DNA of 20,567 nucleotides from Zygnema cylindricum (lineage: Eukaryota > Streptophyta > Zygnematophyceae > Zygnematales > Zygnemataceae): positions 142,069-162,635 of the forward strand of contig JBBHKE010003153.1 of NCBI GenBank assembly GCA_037447655.1, written 5' to 3'. The position numbers were made by a program, and so were the translations under genes. How positions within the stretch are numbered: position 1 is the stretch's first letter; every line of letters begins with the position of its first letter. Below the pieces are notes generated by a model, which was given only the letters and a program-made list of their open reading frames with translations, was not told where the DNA came from and did no database searches. This document shows positions 13,001 to 19,140 of the stretch, in pieces.

Positions 13001-16000
13001 CCCTCCTGAGTTGCAGATACAGACGAAGCGGTATCTGTAGCTGCATTTGAATTTGAACTTAATGAATTCCCCTTCAAGTTGACAACAGATGAATTGATGG
13101 AGTCTGAAAGTACTCCTCCTGTAGAACTCAAAATCGATACTTCCGGCGAACGAGATCCCCTCAAAATAGAGTTTTTCGAACCTGACAATTGATCTTCTCT
13201 AAAATTACCAGGTGAGTCGGTCCTTTTAGAAATGACCTCTCTTGTCTCCGCCTCTTTTTCTTTCTCAAATGGAGACATTGAGATCCCCTGAAACTCTGCT
13301 TGTCTACTTAACCAGTCATTTGCTACCCTCAGTCCCTTCTCCTTCCCTCTCTCCCATGCAGCTGCAGCATCTAGTGGATGCCTCTCTCTACCCCTCTCTC
13401 CCTTCCTCCCATCAGCAATTTCCCCCATAGAGCCCACTCTACTTCTCATTTGTTGCCCTTCGGATTTTGAGCCCATCTGAGATGATCCCTCTCTCCCACC
13501 TTTCACACCAAATGCATTTGTATTCCTCTCTGGACCCTTACCCCTGGCCATCTTACCATTCCATTCATTGTCCCTTCCTTCTCCAATGTACTGAGTCCCT
13601 CCTTGACGATGTTCATTCAAACTCTCTTTTGTTCTTTTCTGAATAGCACGAGCCAGAGCGTCACGTATAGACTCAATCGAAGCCGGTTCAGATCCCATTT
13701 CCCCGCCCTCTCCAAAAGTGGACAAACTACCATTTGTTCCACTACCACTCCTCCCTTGACCACTACCAGTCCCCTCTCCCTCTTTGACCTGTCTTGCAAG
13801 CCCTCTTCCCTCAAGTGTCTCATCCTCCCTATCATACCCCTCACTTAGTTGTGCGTCTCTTTCACTAAATTTCTCTCTCTGGAAAGTTCTCTCAGAGACC
13901 GTTACCTCCATTGGAGCTATACAACTAGTATTACTACCACCTTTCTGTGACTGTCCTTTCCAACTAGAGTCGCCGTTAAGGACATTACCACCACTTTTCA
14001 CCGACCCATAATTTATTTCATTGTCTCCACAATCATTGAAATTATCCAGAAACTGTCTGTGCTCAGCATCTAGTTTTGCGAAATGTCTCAATACAGCAGC
14101 CGAACTTTGGTCCAAAAGCCTCTCTACTACCTCCTCCTTTGACGACTCTGTTTTCTGTGCTTGGACTTTACTCAAAACAGCCTTCATTTTCCCAACAGAA
14201 GGCTCCCACACTTTTCCTGTCACCCATTTTTGTCCCGCCTTCATGAGCCTCTGATACCCTCCTCTCACATCGTCCTCTCCATTCCACCCTCCGTCGACTT
14301 CTCCATCTACCTCCGTCTCCGTCTCCATTTCCATCTCAGTTGAGCTCCTGTCCATAGCTACCCTCTCTTCCCCATTTTTGTTATCCAAAACTTTCACATT
14401 TCCCATCAATCCCATTTGTTTCCTCAAGTCATTTGGACCCCTCAGAACTTCCCCCGTCTTCATTCTATACCTTCTCTCTGCTCCTAATCTTGCCACTTGA
14501 GTTCTCTCGTTTGCAAGTTCTACCAATGCGAGTTCTCTTGCTTTTCTCCTAATCTTGGTACGTTCGTCCAATCCGGGGTCGTTACTTGTCCTTTTCACAT
14601 GGTCATCCATTTCCGCTGGAATTTCGAGCCACGTCCAATCAGGAAGTTGCGATACGAGAACTCTCGGTTTGCTCACAACAGCATCCAGTACAAGCTGTCC
14701 CCTACAAAGGCTTGCGATTGGTCGTATCTGAGTCAGAAAGAGTGAATTTATGTGAGCATATGTGCATGAATATGAATTTATATGACATTTAAGTAAATTT
14801 ATATGAGCGTATGTCCTGCTGGCTGGTAGCTGAATTTCATCCTCTCTCTATCTAACAATGCAGAGAAATTATTCGTTCATAAGCTGTCTCTCACAGAAGA
14901 TTGTATTTGTCAAATTTGCGACGAAAGTGAGACAAAAGATTACGTTATGCTATTATTTGCCTTAGATCATCTATCTAATTCAAGTTTGAGAGCATGGTGA
15001 ATATTCACACAAGAGAAGTCATTAACCTCAAGGTGAATGATGAGAAGGAAGAGAGGGAGAGAGGGAGAGAAGAAACTCTGGCCCAATTGTAACCAACATG
15101 TTCTCTGAAGTGATCAAAAGTAAAGGTCTTCCATGCAGTCAGGTTTCATTTTGTCAAAAACGTGACAACAATGCCATCAATGTGAATTTAAAATTGGAGA
15201 GTTGTTTACTGAGAAATAATGGCGGTATTGTTTTCATTTGAACCCCCAAGAAGTAAATAAACAAACCAATCATCTGTGTAATTTTGAGCTGCTTGCTCAA
15301 GTGGGAATATGCTTCAGACAGTGAAAAAAAAATGAAAAAAAACTAATACTTTTTGGATGACAATCCTTGAATCATGATGTATGGCTTACAGTACACTGCC
15401 CATCGCTACTAATGTAAAAGAAATATTAGTGTAAATATGGAATAAGAATGTATAATACTAGAGAGATGTGGAAGATTGTAGTCCACACCCTATTTTATGA
15501 TTTTCAGCTAAAGAAAGCCACGACCAAATTAGTGTTTTTTAAACTAATGGCAATGGGCACATAGCTTTCAACTTTCAAACATTTTAATTACACTGTTGTT
15601 TATGAAGAGCAAACGTACACATCGTAATTGTGGATACTTCAATTAAGCCAAAGGATGTAAAAAAATCCTAGTCAAGGTATTGCAACTTTTCTAGTTTCCA
15701 GCGAACGTACAAGTTATAGATTGTTGCGGGTTATTGCTTCTTGGTTAAAAGTAATTCTATATCTTCAACAAAAAAGCTACCCAAACACATGGACCAATTT
15801 GACTAAGGCTCAATATTCATAATAGGTTTAGATTTCCATTGTCGTATTAAATATTGAAATGGAATATGTTTTGCAAAAAATATATATTGCGACGGAGTAC
15901 CACTTGCTAATTGTTTTTTGGTTGTTTTTCGGTTGTTTTTTGGTTGTTTTTGGGTAGAGCCCGGGTAGAGAAAATACACTTCAGAATGAAAACTTATTCC

Positions 16001-17193
16001 CCAGCAGTTGAAGAACATTACTTAAAAACAAAAAAAAATCGCTCCCAGAACCATCTCTATTTGAGTTAAACACTCTACTTCAAGTGAGTGTTTTTTTTTG
16101 GCTAAAATCATAAATTAGAGTTAATAACGCTATTTAGTTCAGTGGTCATAATGAGCCACGTGGTAATATAATGTGGTTAATTCTAATAAAGTATTAACGC
16201 GAATAATTCACTAACTCTAAAGCAAGGGCAGTGTACTGCCTCAGAAGCAAGCTAAGGTATCAAAGCCCAATAATCTCGAACTCACTCAACCGTCCGTACC
16301 TTCACTTCAACCTCTTGCACTTCTCCACAGGAAAATTCTTCACTTTCTGGTCCAAGGGAGGAAGGCCCTAGAGTGATTCCGAGTGGCGAAAGACGGAGTA
16401 CTTCACCAATCACTATCTCTCTTCCTGTCTGCTCAGAAGCCATGGCTACTAAAGGAGGCAAAACATGATTACTCAAATGGTTCTTTGCCTTCCTCTGAGC
16501 AAATGCAGCGGCCAATGACAAAACAACCACACCGAAAACGCAGAATATCTTCCCTAAAGAAACAGGTTGTTCCTGTTTCTTCTGTTTCTTTATTGAACTC
16601 TGTACAAAAATGCTCTCCAAAACATCTTCAGAGTCGGACTGTGAATCATAATTATCAGAAGACCATTTCCTTTTGCCTGTCTTTTTGAATGGTAAGCCAT
16701 TAATGCTCCTAGAGGAGCCATTTCCTGGACCGTCTGTATCTGCATTGGAATCTTCCTTTGGCCATTTTCCACTTTGCCCTTTACCAGCCAATCCAAAAAC
16801 CTTCCCTGCTGTAAACTTCTGCTGCAAGAATTTGTTTCTCAGGAATTTGCTTCTCCGTGTAATACCTAAACCAGCAAAGTTAGTACGGCTGATTAAAGAA
16901 ACGGAAGAAAGAGAATGCTGAGAGAACCTTCCCTGCAAACTGGTGGTGGAGGAGGGGGAGGAGGAGGAGCGCCAAGAATCAGAGCCTAATAAACTTCTTC
17001 TTGCAAGCCATACTCGCTTAACTTCAACAGGAAAACTGCAAATGCAGCTTTGACTGACACGTGGCAATGGAGGTGAATAACGATCATAAACTCTGACACT
17101 GAAAAAAATAGCGTGACTTCTGATGGAAGATGTCGCAAGCAGAGGAGCGGACAGGTCGCCACGTGTCCAAAAGGTTGAAGTACTTGCTGCCAT
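1..17193 (-). CDS. TIC236: TIC236 orthologue, TamB-like linker of the chloroplast TOC-TIC import machinery (partial, C-terminus outside window)
   Basis: Seventeen exons in gene order: 17193-16300, 14727-12743, 11413-11215, 10252-10193, 9967-9863, 9250-9110, 8642-8580, 7649-7419, 6798-6715, 6268-6108, 5676-4728, 3886-3704, 3064-2783, 2383-2318, 2086-1922, 1492-626, 155-1. The joined frame is open for 2196 codons plus two bases and follows the Arabidopsis/rice protein closely from the membrane anchor onward. Conserved signatures include [77 protein letters not shown] and SSPVLSRPL. In the family, TIC236 is anchored in the inner envelope and spans the intermembrane space to reach TOC75, as bacterial TamB reaches an Omp85 protein. 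About 660 residues lie in the long second exon, more than in the seed-plant protein as I recall it. No frameshift or internal stop was found, so the gene looks functional. The identification rests on remembered homologues, not a search. Confidence 0.93.
156..625 (-). other. TIC236 intron 16
   Basis: 470 nt. In gene sense nearly two thirds is an unbroken C/T tract that starts about nine bases after the donor. The rest, 156-290, is the ordinary A/T-rich acceptor side. The frame from exon 16 stays open through the tract to a stop at 266-268. Confidence 0.9.
297..616. repeat. Compound purine microsatellite GGGAGA / GGGGGA / GGGA / GA
   Basis: On the plus strand: GGGAGA-type units at about 297-330, 35 units of GGGGGA at 331-540 (the last with T for A), one more at 541-546, six GGGA units at 547-570, and 23 GA units at 571-616. 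The tract is pure purine apart from two T bases. The G-rich strand is the template strand of TIC236. Such tracts can form G-quadruplex, triplex or i-motif structures. Confidence 0.98.
626..1492 (-). CDS. TIC236: TIC236 exon 16, with a charged Arg/Glu repeat
   Basis: Residues 1857-2145. Conserved: [68 protein letters not shown], and [20 protein letters not shown] then WLQGSADV. Bases 788-925 encode about 46 residues almost wholly Arg/Glu/Asp/Lys (for example [17 protein letters not shown]). Seed-plant homologues have a shorter charged stretch at the same place. The run could form a single charged helix. Donor CAG|GTGTTC, weak. Confidence 0.94.
1493..1921 (-). other. TIC236 intron 15
   Basis: 429 nt, A/T-rich. 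Starts GTTCGG and ends GATGCAG. I see no gene, repeat or RNA in it. Confidence 0.85.
1922..2086 (-). CDS. TIC236: TIC236 exon 15 (start uncertain by two codons)
   Basis: Fifty-five codons (1802-1856) ending [20 protein letters not shown] then GGNGDTK, matching [25 protein letters not shown]. The first third ([17 protein letters not shown]) is not conserved. I placed the acceptor at CTTCAG (exon from 2086); GGAG six bases upstream (exon from 2092) also keeps the frame. A branch-point-like CTAAAC lies about 30 nt upstream. The better-looking acceptor near 2130 runs into a stop in this phase. Donor AAG|GTTCGG is weak. Confidence 0.82.
2232..2306. repeat. GGGAGA-type purine repeat in intron 14
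   Basis: Imperfect GAGGGAGTGGGAAA then regular GGGAGA units on the plus strand, ending about 11 nt from the exon 14 donor. In gene sense it is a CT-rich tract at the 5' end of the intron, the same arrangement as in intron 16. The rest of this 231-nt intron is A/T-rich with loosely repeated ATCCACAATTC-like words at 2133-2220. Confidence 0.92.
2318..2383 (-). CDS. TIC236: TIC236 exon 14
   Basis: Twenty-two codons (1780-1801), [20 protein letters not shown] then LE. Aligned with DLFIQSVQNLCLQAENLRDLLE of Arabidopsis, a predicted amphipathic helix. Acceptor TGCAG, donor GAG|GTATGT; a GGGAGA-type repeat begins about 11 nt inside the following intron. Confidence 0.88.
2384..2782 (-). other. TIC236 intron 13
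   Basis: 399 nt, from GTAAGG to ATGCAG. Ordinary A/T-rich intron; nothing else recognised. Confidence 0.85.
2783..3064 (-). CDS. TIC236: TIC236 exon 13
   Basis: Ninety-four codons (1686-1779). Signatures: [66 protein letters not shown]. Near-identical strings occur in the seed-plant protein. Acceptor TACAG, donor AAG|GTAAGG, phase 0 on both sides. Confidence 0.95.
3065..3703 (-). other. TIC236 intron 12
   Basis: 639 nt, from GTATGA to GTACAG, A/T-rich. No coding potential or clear repeat seen. Confidence 0.85.
3704..3886 (-). CDS. TIC236: TIC236 exon 12
   Basis: Sixty-one codons (1625-1685). It encodes [20 protein letters not shown] and [20 protein letters not shown] then [18 protein letters not shown]. 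This is one of the best conserved parts of the family ([31 protein letters not shown]). Acceptor TACAG, donor GTG|GTATGA. Confidence 0.95.
3887..4727 (-). other. TIC236 intron 11
   Basis: 841 nt. It holds a CA/TA microsatellite at 4026-4080 and, next to the exon 11 donor at about 4640-4727, a stretch that is purine-rich in gene sense, in contrast to introns 14 and 16. Nothing else recognised. Confidence 0.85.
4026..4080. repeat. (CA)n/(TA)n microsatellite
   Basis: About 14 CA dinucleotides, then a TA run, a second short CA run and a second TA run. Intronic; likely length-variable. Confidence 0.97.
4728..5676 (-). CDS. TIC236: TIC236 exon 11, with Gly/Arg-rich insertions
   Basis: Residues 1308-1624. 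Conserved parts are [69 protein letters not shown] and [17 protein letters not shown]. Between them sit two insertions not in the seed-plant protein as I recall it: about residues 1436-1522, with nine consecutive Gly codons at 5190-5216 and several GGG/RGG clusters, and a second Gly/Val stretch at 4800-4859. The Gly run is built from GGA/GGG codons, the same purine repeat motif found in intron 16. Acceptor TGCAG, donor GAG|GTGAGA. Confidence 0.93.
5190..5216 (-). repeat. Coding Gly run (GGN)9 in exon 11
   Basis: Nine Gly codons in a row, all GGA or GGG, giving an AGGAGGGGG-like purine tract on the coding strand. It marks slippage-type expansion inside the reading frame and lies in a larger Gly/Arg-rich insertion absent from seed-plant TIC236 as I recall it. 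Confidence 0.93.
5677..6107 (-). other. TIC236 intron 10
   Basis: 431 nt, from GTAAGG to TTGCAG. Strongly purine-rich on the plus strand, with a short GA run at 5702-5721; hence pyrimidine-rich in gene sense towards the acceptor. No gene seen. Confidence 0.85.
6108..6268 (-). CDS. TIC236: TIC236 exon 10
   Basis: Fifty-three codons plus two bases (1255-1307), beginning [20 protein letters not shown] and ending [16 protein letters not shown] with the Pro codon split. Matches the segment ending GDLTGETKLSGALLKP in Arabidopsis. Acceptor TGCAG, donor CC|GTAAGG. This is one of only two phase-2 junctions in the gene. Confidence 0.92.
6269..6714 (-). other. TIC236 intron 9
   Basis: 446 nt, from GTAAGC to ATGCAG, A/T-rich. 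Nothing further recognised. Confidence 0.85.
6715..6798 (-). CDS. TIC236: TIC236 exon 9
   Basis: Twenty-eight codons (1227-1254): [20 protein letters not shown] then GDLWICPE, matching [28 protein letters not shown]. This placement of the acceptor (GAGCAG) gives a gap-free fit to the family. The intron before it is purine-rich for over 100 nt and stays open in this frame, so an upstream acceptor giving a Lys/Glu-rich extension cannot be excluded. Donor GAG|GTAAGC. Confidence 0.88.
6799..7418 (-). other. TIC236 intron 8, with a purine-rich 3' end
   Basis: 620 nt. Bases 6836-6952 are almost all C/T on the plus strand, so the last part of the intron in gene sense is GAAAAG-type purine instead of a polypyrimidine tract. 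A branch-point-like TTTCTAAC lies further upstream near 7000, before the purine run. Confidence 0.82.
7419..7649 (-). CDS. TIC236: TIC236 exon 8
   Basis: Seventy-seven codons (1150-1226). It begins [20 protein letters not shown] and ends [20 protein letters not shown] then RSDDC, matching PLAGSVTAVFNCQGPLDAPVF and GAVAAFDRVPFSYLSANFTF of Arabidopsis. Acceptor TGGCAG, donor TGT|GTAAGC. Confidence 0.94.
7650..8579 (-). other. TIC236 intron 7
   Basis: 930 nt, from GTAATC to TGGCAG, A/T-rich. I find no gene, tandem repeat or inverted repeat of note. Confidence 0.85.
8580..8642 (-). CDS. TIC236: TIC236 exon 7
   Basis: Twenty-one codons (1129-1149), [20 protein letters not shown] plus Pro. Matches VPYVEINALMKTFKMKPLFFP in the family. 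Acceptor GACAG, donor CCG|GTAATC, phase 0 on both sides. Confidence 0.92.
8643..9109 (-). other. TIC236 intron 6
   Basis: 467 nt. Contains a loose repeat of AGTCAAACTT-like words at 8684-8733 and a short TA-rich run near 8886-8920. Otherwise plain A/T-rich intron. Confidence 0.85.
9110..9250 (-). CDS. TIC236: TIC236 exon 6
   Basis: Forty-seven codons (1082-1128). It holds [20 protein letters not shown] and [17 protein letters not shown], matching FRGQRIFLHNANGWFGKVPLE..GDFGIHPDEGEFHL of TIC236, a repeated beta-strand pattern of the AsmA/TamB type. Acceptor TTTAG, donor CAG|GTGTGT. Confidence 0.93.
9251..9862 (-). other. TIC236 intron 5
   Basis: 612 nt, from GTGAGC to GTTTAG, A-rich on the plus strand. 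Nothing else recognised. Confidence 0.85.
9863..9967 (-). CDS. TIC236: TIC236 exon 5
   Basis: Thirty-five codons (1047-1081) encoding [20 protein letters not shown] and [11 protein letters not shown], aligned with the family segment FPNLHGQLDV..FQINDAPSSF. Acceptor TATAG, donor ATG|GTGAGC, phase 0 on both sides. No open frame of useful length marks this exon; it was found by homology. Confidence 0.92.
10193..10252 (-). CDS. TIC236: TIC236 exon 4
   Basis: Twenty codons (residues 1027-1046), [12 protein letters not shown] followed by YKGKADGD, matching FERILEIPIEWSKGRATGE of the family. Too short for ORF finding. Acceptor TGCAG, donor GAT|GTAAGT, phase 0 on both sides. Confidence 0.93.
10253..11214 (-). 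other. TIC236 intron 3
   Basis: 962 nt, from a weak GTTCTT donor to GTGCAG. Contains the 308-bp inverted-repeat element at 10646-10953; the flanks are plain A/T-rich sequence. Confidence 0.85.
10646..10953. mobile_element. Candidate 308-bp MITE with imperfect terminal inverted repeats
   Basis: The left end (10646-10667) reads GTAATGTCCACCCCCTCGGACT in two parts: GTAATGTCCACCCCC then TCGGACT. The right end (10934-10953), reverse-complemented, reads GTAATGTACCCCCTTGGACT, the same apart from a 2-base gap and one or two changes. No open frame inside and no target-site duplication seen. A small non-autonomous DNA transposon is the simplest reading; a chance inverted repeat is less likely given its length and GC-rich core in A/T-rich DNA. 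Confidence 0.5.
11215..11413 (-). CDS. TIC236: TIC236 exon 3
   Basis: Finishes the split Arg codon and reads to residue 1026. It encodes [18 protein letters not shown] and later [25 protein letters not shown]. Length and spacing match the Arabidopsis HGHVKFQNHYGR...DGGLLSVDV region with no gap. The donor, CCG|GTTCTT, is weak, but the protein join to LFERLLEIP in exon 4 leaves no other choice. Phase 0 at the end. Confidence 0.93.
12033..12165. repeat. 17-bp minisatellite, eight units
   Basis: Head-to-tail units of GTCCATATAAAGAGTTT with small changes, at 12033, 12050 (a 14-bp unit), 12064, 12081, 12098, 12115, 12132 and 12149. Related words continue a little way into 12166-12180. It lies within intron 2; the short open frame over it on the minus strand is a by-product. 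Confidence 0.95.
12630..12668 (-). other. Possible 39-nt cassette exon in intron 2
   Basis: In gene sense a T-rich tract ends in TTTTTTACAG, followed by 39 nt with no stop in the required phase, then TTAAG|GTAATG. Length is a multiple of three, so inclusion would add 13 residues ([13 protein letters not shown]) and keep exon 3 in frame. The family aligns without it, so it is at most optional. It could also be a decoy. Confidence 0.3.
12743..14727 (-). CDS. TIC236: TIC236 exon 2: conserved ends around a long low-complexity central stretch
   Basis: Residues 299-959 plus two bases. The exon opens with [20 protein letters not shown] and PRVLV..WTWLEIP, the family's plug-like start, then a basic [13 protein letters not shown] segment that matches the equivalent Arg-rich part of the Arabidopsis protein. 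About 550 residues follow that are rich in Ser, Gly, Glu, Lys and Asn with almost no hydrophobic clustering, so probably disordered. The exon closes with the conserved [21 protein letters not shown]. The same interval is roughly half as long in Arabidopsis as I recall it, so the centre is expanded here. Acceptor CTCAG, donor GTAAAG; the codon split after AG is completed by the first base of exon 3. Confidence 0.92.
15389..16238. mobile_element. Candidate 850-bp non-autonomous DNA transposon with perfect 13-bp terminal inverted repeats
   Basis: The left end CAGTACACTGCCC (15389-15401) is the exact reverse complement of GGGCAGTGTACTG at 16226-16238. The next 40 or so bases on each side share ATTAGTG/TTAGAGTTA-like words in inverted order. 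A 75% similar copy of the left end sits at 17903-17950, so the end belongs to a family. The left end is preceded by TA, as in Tc1/mariner-pogo insertions, but the right flank is CC, so no duplication is visible. No transposase frame inside. Confidence 0.6.
15911..15954. repeat. 11-bp tandem repeat, four units
   Basis: Four units of TTGTTTTTTGG (with TTGTTTTTCGG and TTGTTTTTGGG variants) inside the intron 1 element. Confidence 0.9.
16300..17193 (-). CDS. TIC236: TIC236 exon 1: transit peptide, membrane anchor and start of conserved region
   Basis: Residues 1-298. I chose the ATG at 17193 (context ACTATGGC) because it begins MAAST and opens a long Ser/Thr/Arg-rich, acid-poor stretch typical of a chloroplast transit peptide. 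An in-frame ATG at 17295 (context ACCATGG) would add 34 hydrophobic, partly acidic residues that look less like a transit peptide, and a TATA-like box at about 17264-17273 would place transcription below it. A single hydrophobic segment at about residues 214-233 (around [14 protein letters not shown]) is followed by basic RKAK, the expected inner-envelope anchor. The end of the exon ([20 protein letters not shown]) matches the family. Donor GTACGG, phase 0. Confidence 0.88.
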
Positions 17194-17400
17194 AGTAAAG
17201 ATTGTGGAGAAAAAGAGCAGCAAAGCGCTCTCATACCAACTCTCTCCTACTGCACATAATAAGGAAATATAAAAAAGTCGCTCAGAAAAATCCATGGTGG
17301 GTAACAGGAAAAGACAAGGCAATGCTAGCCATGGCTCCTGCTCTCAATAGTCATTTTCGCAGGTGCGGAGAAAGCCTCATGCTCCAGTGAAAACTTGTGG
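17194..17400 (-). promoter_or_regulatory. Probable TIC236 core promoter and 5' leader with upstream ATGs
   Basis: In gene sense TTTATATTTC at 17273-17264 is TATA-like and about 75 nt above the chosen ATG, which would give a leader of roughly 45 nt. That leader holds a short upstream frame MCSRRELV from ATG at about 17256. Above the TATA lie other ATGs: one in GCCATGGC at 17332 (16 codons, stop at 17284-17282), one in ACCATGG at 17295 in frame with TIC236, and one near 17380 (nine codons). Whether these are transcribed depends on the start site, which the sequence cannot settle. Confidence 0.45.
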
Positions 17401-17798
17401 TATTGTTTTGATTTTAAAATTGTATTCATAGTCGTTATCGAATTCGTATTTTTATTCGTATTCGTACTCGTCATTTACGTAACCGAAGACGCCTAATGAT
17501 TACCATGCGGTGATCCAATTGGCCAAAAATTGTAAGCGTCCGCTCCTTTCTCCACCGCTCGTCTATTGTAATCGTTTTCGCACTAAGAATTTATATTTAA
17601 AAAAATTAATGATTCATTAATTAACTTCTGTTACCATACGGTATGATCGCATGTAGGGAATGTGTGTGAAACTATTGAAACTATTGTGTAAATACTGTAG
17701 CTTGATCACTGCCATGATCAATTCCCTTAGTTAATTACATATTTACATCTGCTTGAAAGACCATGCGCAACCGTGGCATTTCATAATCACAATATCCA

Positions 17799-17852
17799 CT
17801 ACAGTACAGTACAGTACAGTACTGTACTGTACTGAACTGTACTGTACTGTAG
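17799..17852. repeat. Palindrome made of ACAGT/ACTGT units
   Basis: CTACAGTACAGTACAGT (17799-17815) is the exact reverse complement of 17836-17852; the 20-nt spacer is itself made of ACAGT/ACTGT units. It can form a long hairpin or cruciform. Similar short GTACTGTA words recur at 17891-17910, 19555-19568 and 19754-19763. Confidence 0.95.
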
Positions 17853-17902
17853 TTAGGTTCGTACTATATTCCGCAGGTTATAATGTAGATTCAGTACTGG
17901 TA

Positions 17903-17950
17903 CAGTACACCGTCAATCGCTATTAGAGTAAAGGAATAAATAGCGTAAAA
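17903..17950 (+). mobile_element. Stray copy of the intron 1 transposon left end
   Basis: Begins CAGTACACCGTCAATCGCTA and aligns ungapped with 15389-15436 at 36 of 48 bases, also preceded by TA. No matching right end was found downstream, so it is either a truncated copy or one whose other end has diverged. Confidence 0.5.
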
Positions 17951-17955
17951 AAACA

Positions 17956-17976
17956 ATTAGTGTTATTAACACTAAT
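17956..17976. repeat. Perfect 21-nt palindrome
   Basis: ATTAGTGTTA, one T, TAACACTAAT: ten-base arms around a single central base. It lies just inside the stray transposon end. Confidence 0.95.
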
Positions 17977-18440
17977 CGGGAATTTATTTTTTTTGAAAAA
18001 AAATATATATACTAATTAATCCCTAACTGTAATTTGGGTTGTCCTAAATAATAAATACCCGCCCTTTCAATGTCTACATTAATAACAGAAAATTGTCCAA
18101 GGTTGTAGGCGTAAACTAGGACCGTCGGATACAATTATACTTTTTATCTGTGACGCCACGTCACCAGCCCTACAGTTTCTTAACACCGTGCACAAGGAGG
18201 ACAGTTCTTGAATACAGAACGTGTAAAAATAGGCCGTGTGGAAAAGGTCAAAAATATCCACGATGAGCGCGCGCGTATGTGCGTACACGTCGCAAGGGCC
18301 ATGTGCCTTCCGCCAAGGTGGATGCGAATCTGCCGAAATTATCCTGTCACGCTCCCACCATCAAAGTTTGCCGCCGCCTTTTTGTCGTTGCGTTTTGAAA
18401 TTTTGGGTAGTACATTTAATGCCCTATATACGAGTCATTA

Positions 18441-18503
18441 ATTACCTCCGACGGTACAGATTTTTACTCCGCGGGTACAGATATTACCTCCGCTCGTACA
18501 GAT
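18441..18503. repeat. Three 21-bp tandem units
   Basis: Units ATTACCTCCGACGGTACAGA+T, TTTTACTCCGCGGGTACAGA+T and ATTACCTCCGCTCGTACAGA+T, head to tail with exact 21-bp spacing. Confidence 0.93.
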
Positions 18504-18615
18504 ATTGCGTTCAGACTTTGCATCCTAAGATTCTTTCAAGATTTTAAGCATCTAATATTAACCTACGTGTTACCAACCAATATGAGCCACGCAAATAAAA
18601 AGTGGTTTAATGTCC

Positions 18616-18720
18616 GACCTAATGGAAGGCACGCCCTTCAGTAAAATTTTCCATACAATTACTGAGACGCCTAATGGAAGTCCACCCTCAGAGAATTTTC
18701 TTTGTTTTTTAGCGCAGATT
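18616..18720. repeat. Two degenerate units of about 52 bp
   Basis: CCTAATGGAAG occurs at 18618 and 18670. Each copy continues with a CCACCCTTCAG-like word and AATTTTC, so the two halves are diverged tandem copies. Confidence 0.75.
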
Positions 18721-19018
18721 CGGCGGACCCGGATTTTGGGTGTCCCTATCTCTGTAAGGACGAAATCGTAAATTACGCTGTGACGATTGTATACGTCGAT
18801 AATACCTGTGACAGGTGTCAACGTCTACAATTTGCGTTGTCGCACGCTATTTTTTGGAACTGCTTGTGACGTCGCATGTCTTACCGTGACATTGTAGACG
18901 TACTGCATTCCAGCCTGTGTCGTTTCCCGGTTGAAGAAGATGCGCTTTGCCTTCGCGTATCCTGTCCGGTCGACGTGAAATGGCATCGAAATTTCGAGAC
19001 CCTTGCAAAAAAAAAATC

Positions 19019-19140
19019 TGAAACGGACAAAACCAAACAAATTATGTACTTTTCTTCGTCGTATGAGAAGTTGAGAACGCAAACGGACAAAAACATGGCG
19101 AATTCTATACTTTTCTTTGTCCTCGAAAATCGTATGAAAA
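19019..19140. repeat. Two degenerate units of about 62 bp
   Basis: AAACGGACAAAA followed by TATGTACTTTTCTTCGTC in the first and CTATACTTTTCTTTGTC in the second, both then reaching a CGTATGA word. Directly abuts the 113-bp repeat. Confidence 0.75.

Larger units (their letters stand above)
14728..16299 (-). other. TIC236 intron 1
   Basis: 1572 nt, from GTACGG to CTCAG. More than half is the 850-bp inverted-repeat element at 15389-16238, whose right end is 61 nt from exon 1. A short GAGAGGGA run lies at 15043-15068. No gene seen. Confidence 0.87.

Noticed and set aside
13242-14343. Plus-strand frames over exon 2 of TIC236
   Set aside because: Shadows of the minus-strand coding exon; rich in Ser/Pro/Leu as expected from the complement of a Glu/Gly/Arg-rich frame.
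15389-16238. Coding capacity within the intron 1 inverted-repeat element
   Set aside because: The longest frame is about 71 codons with no transposase-like motif, so the element is read as non-autonomous.
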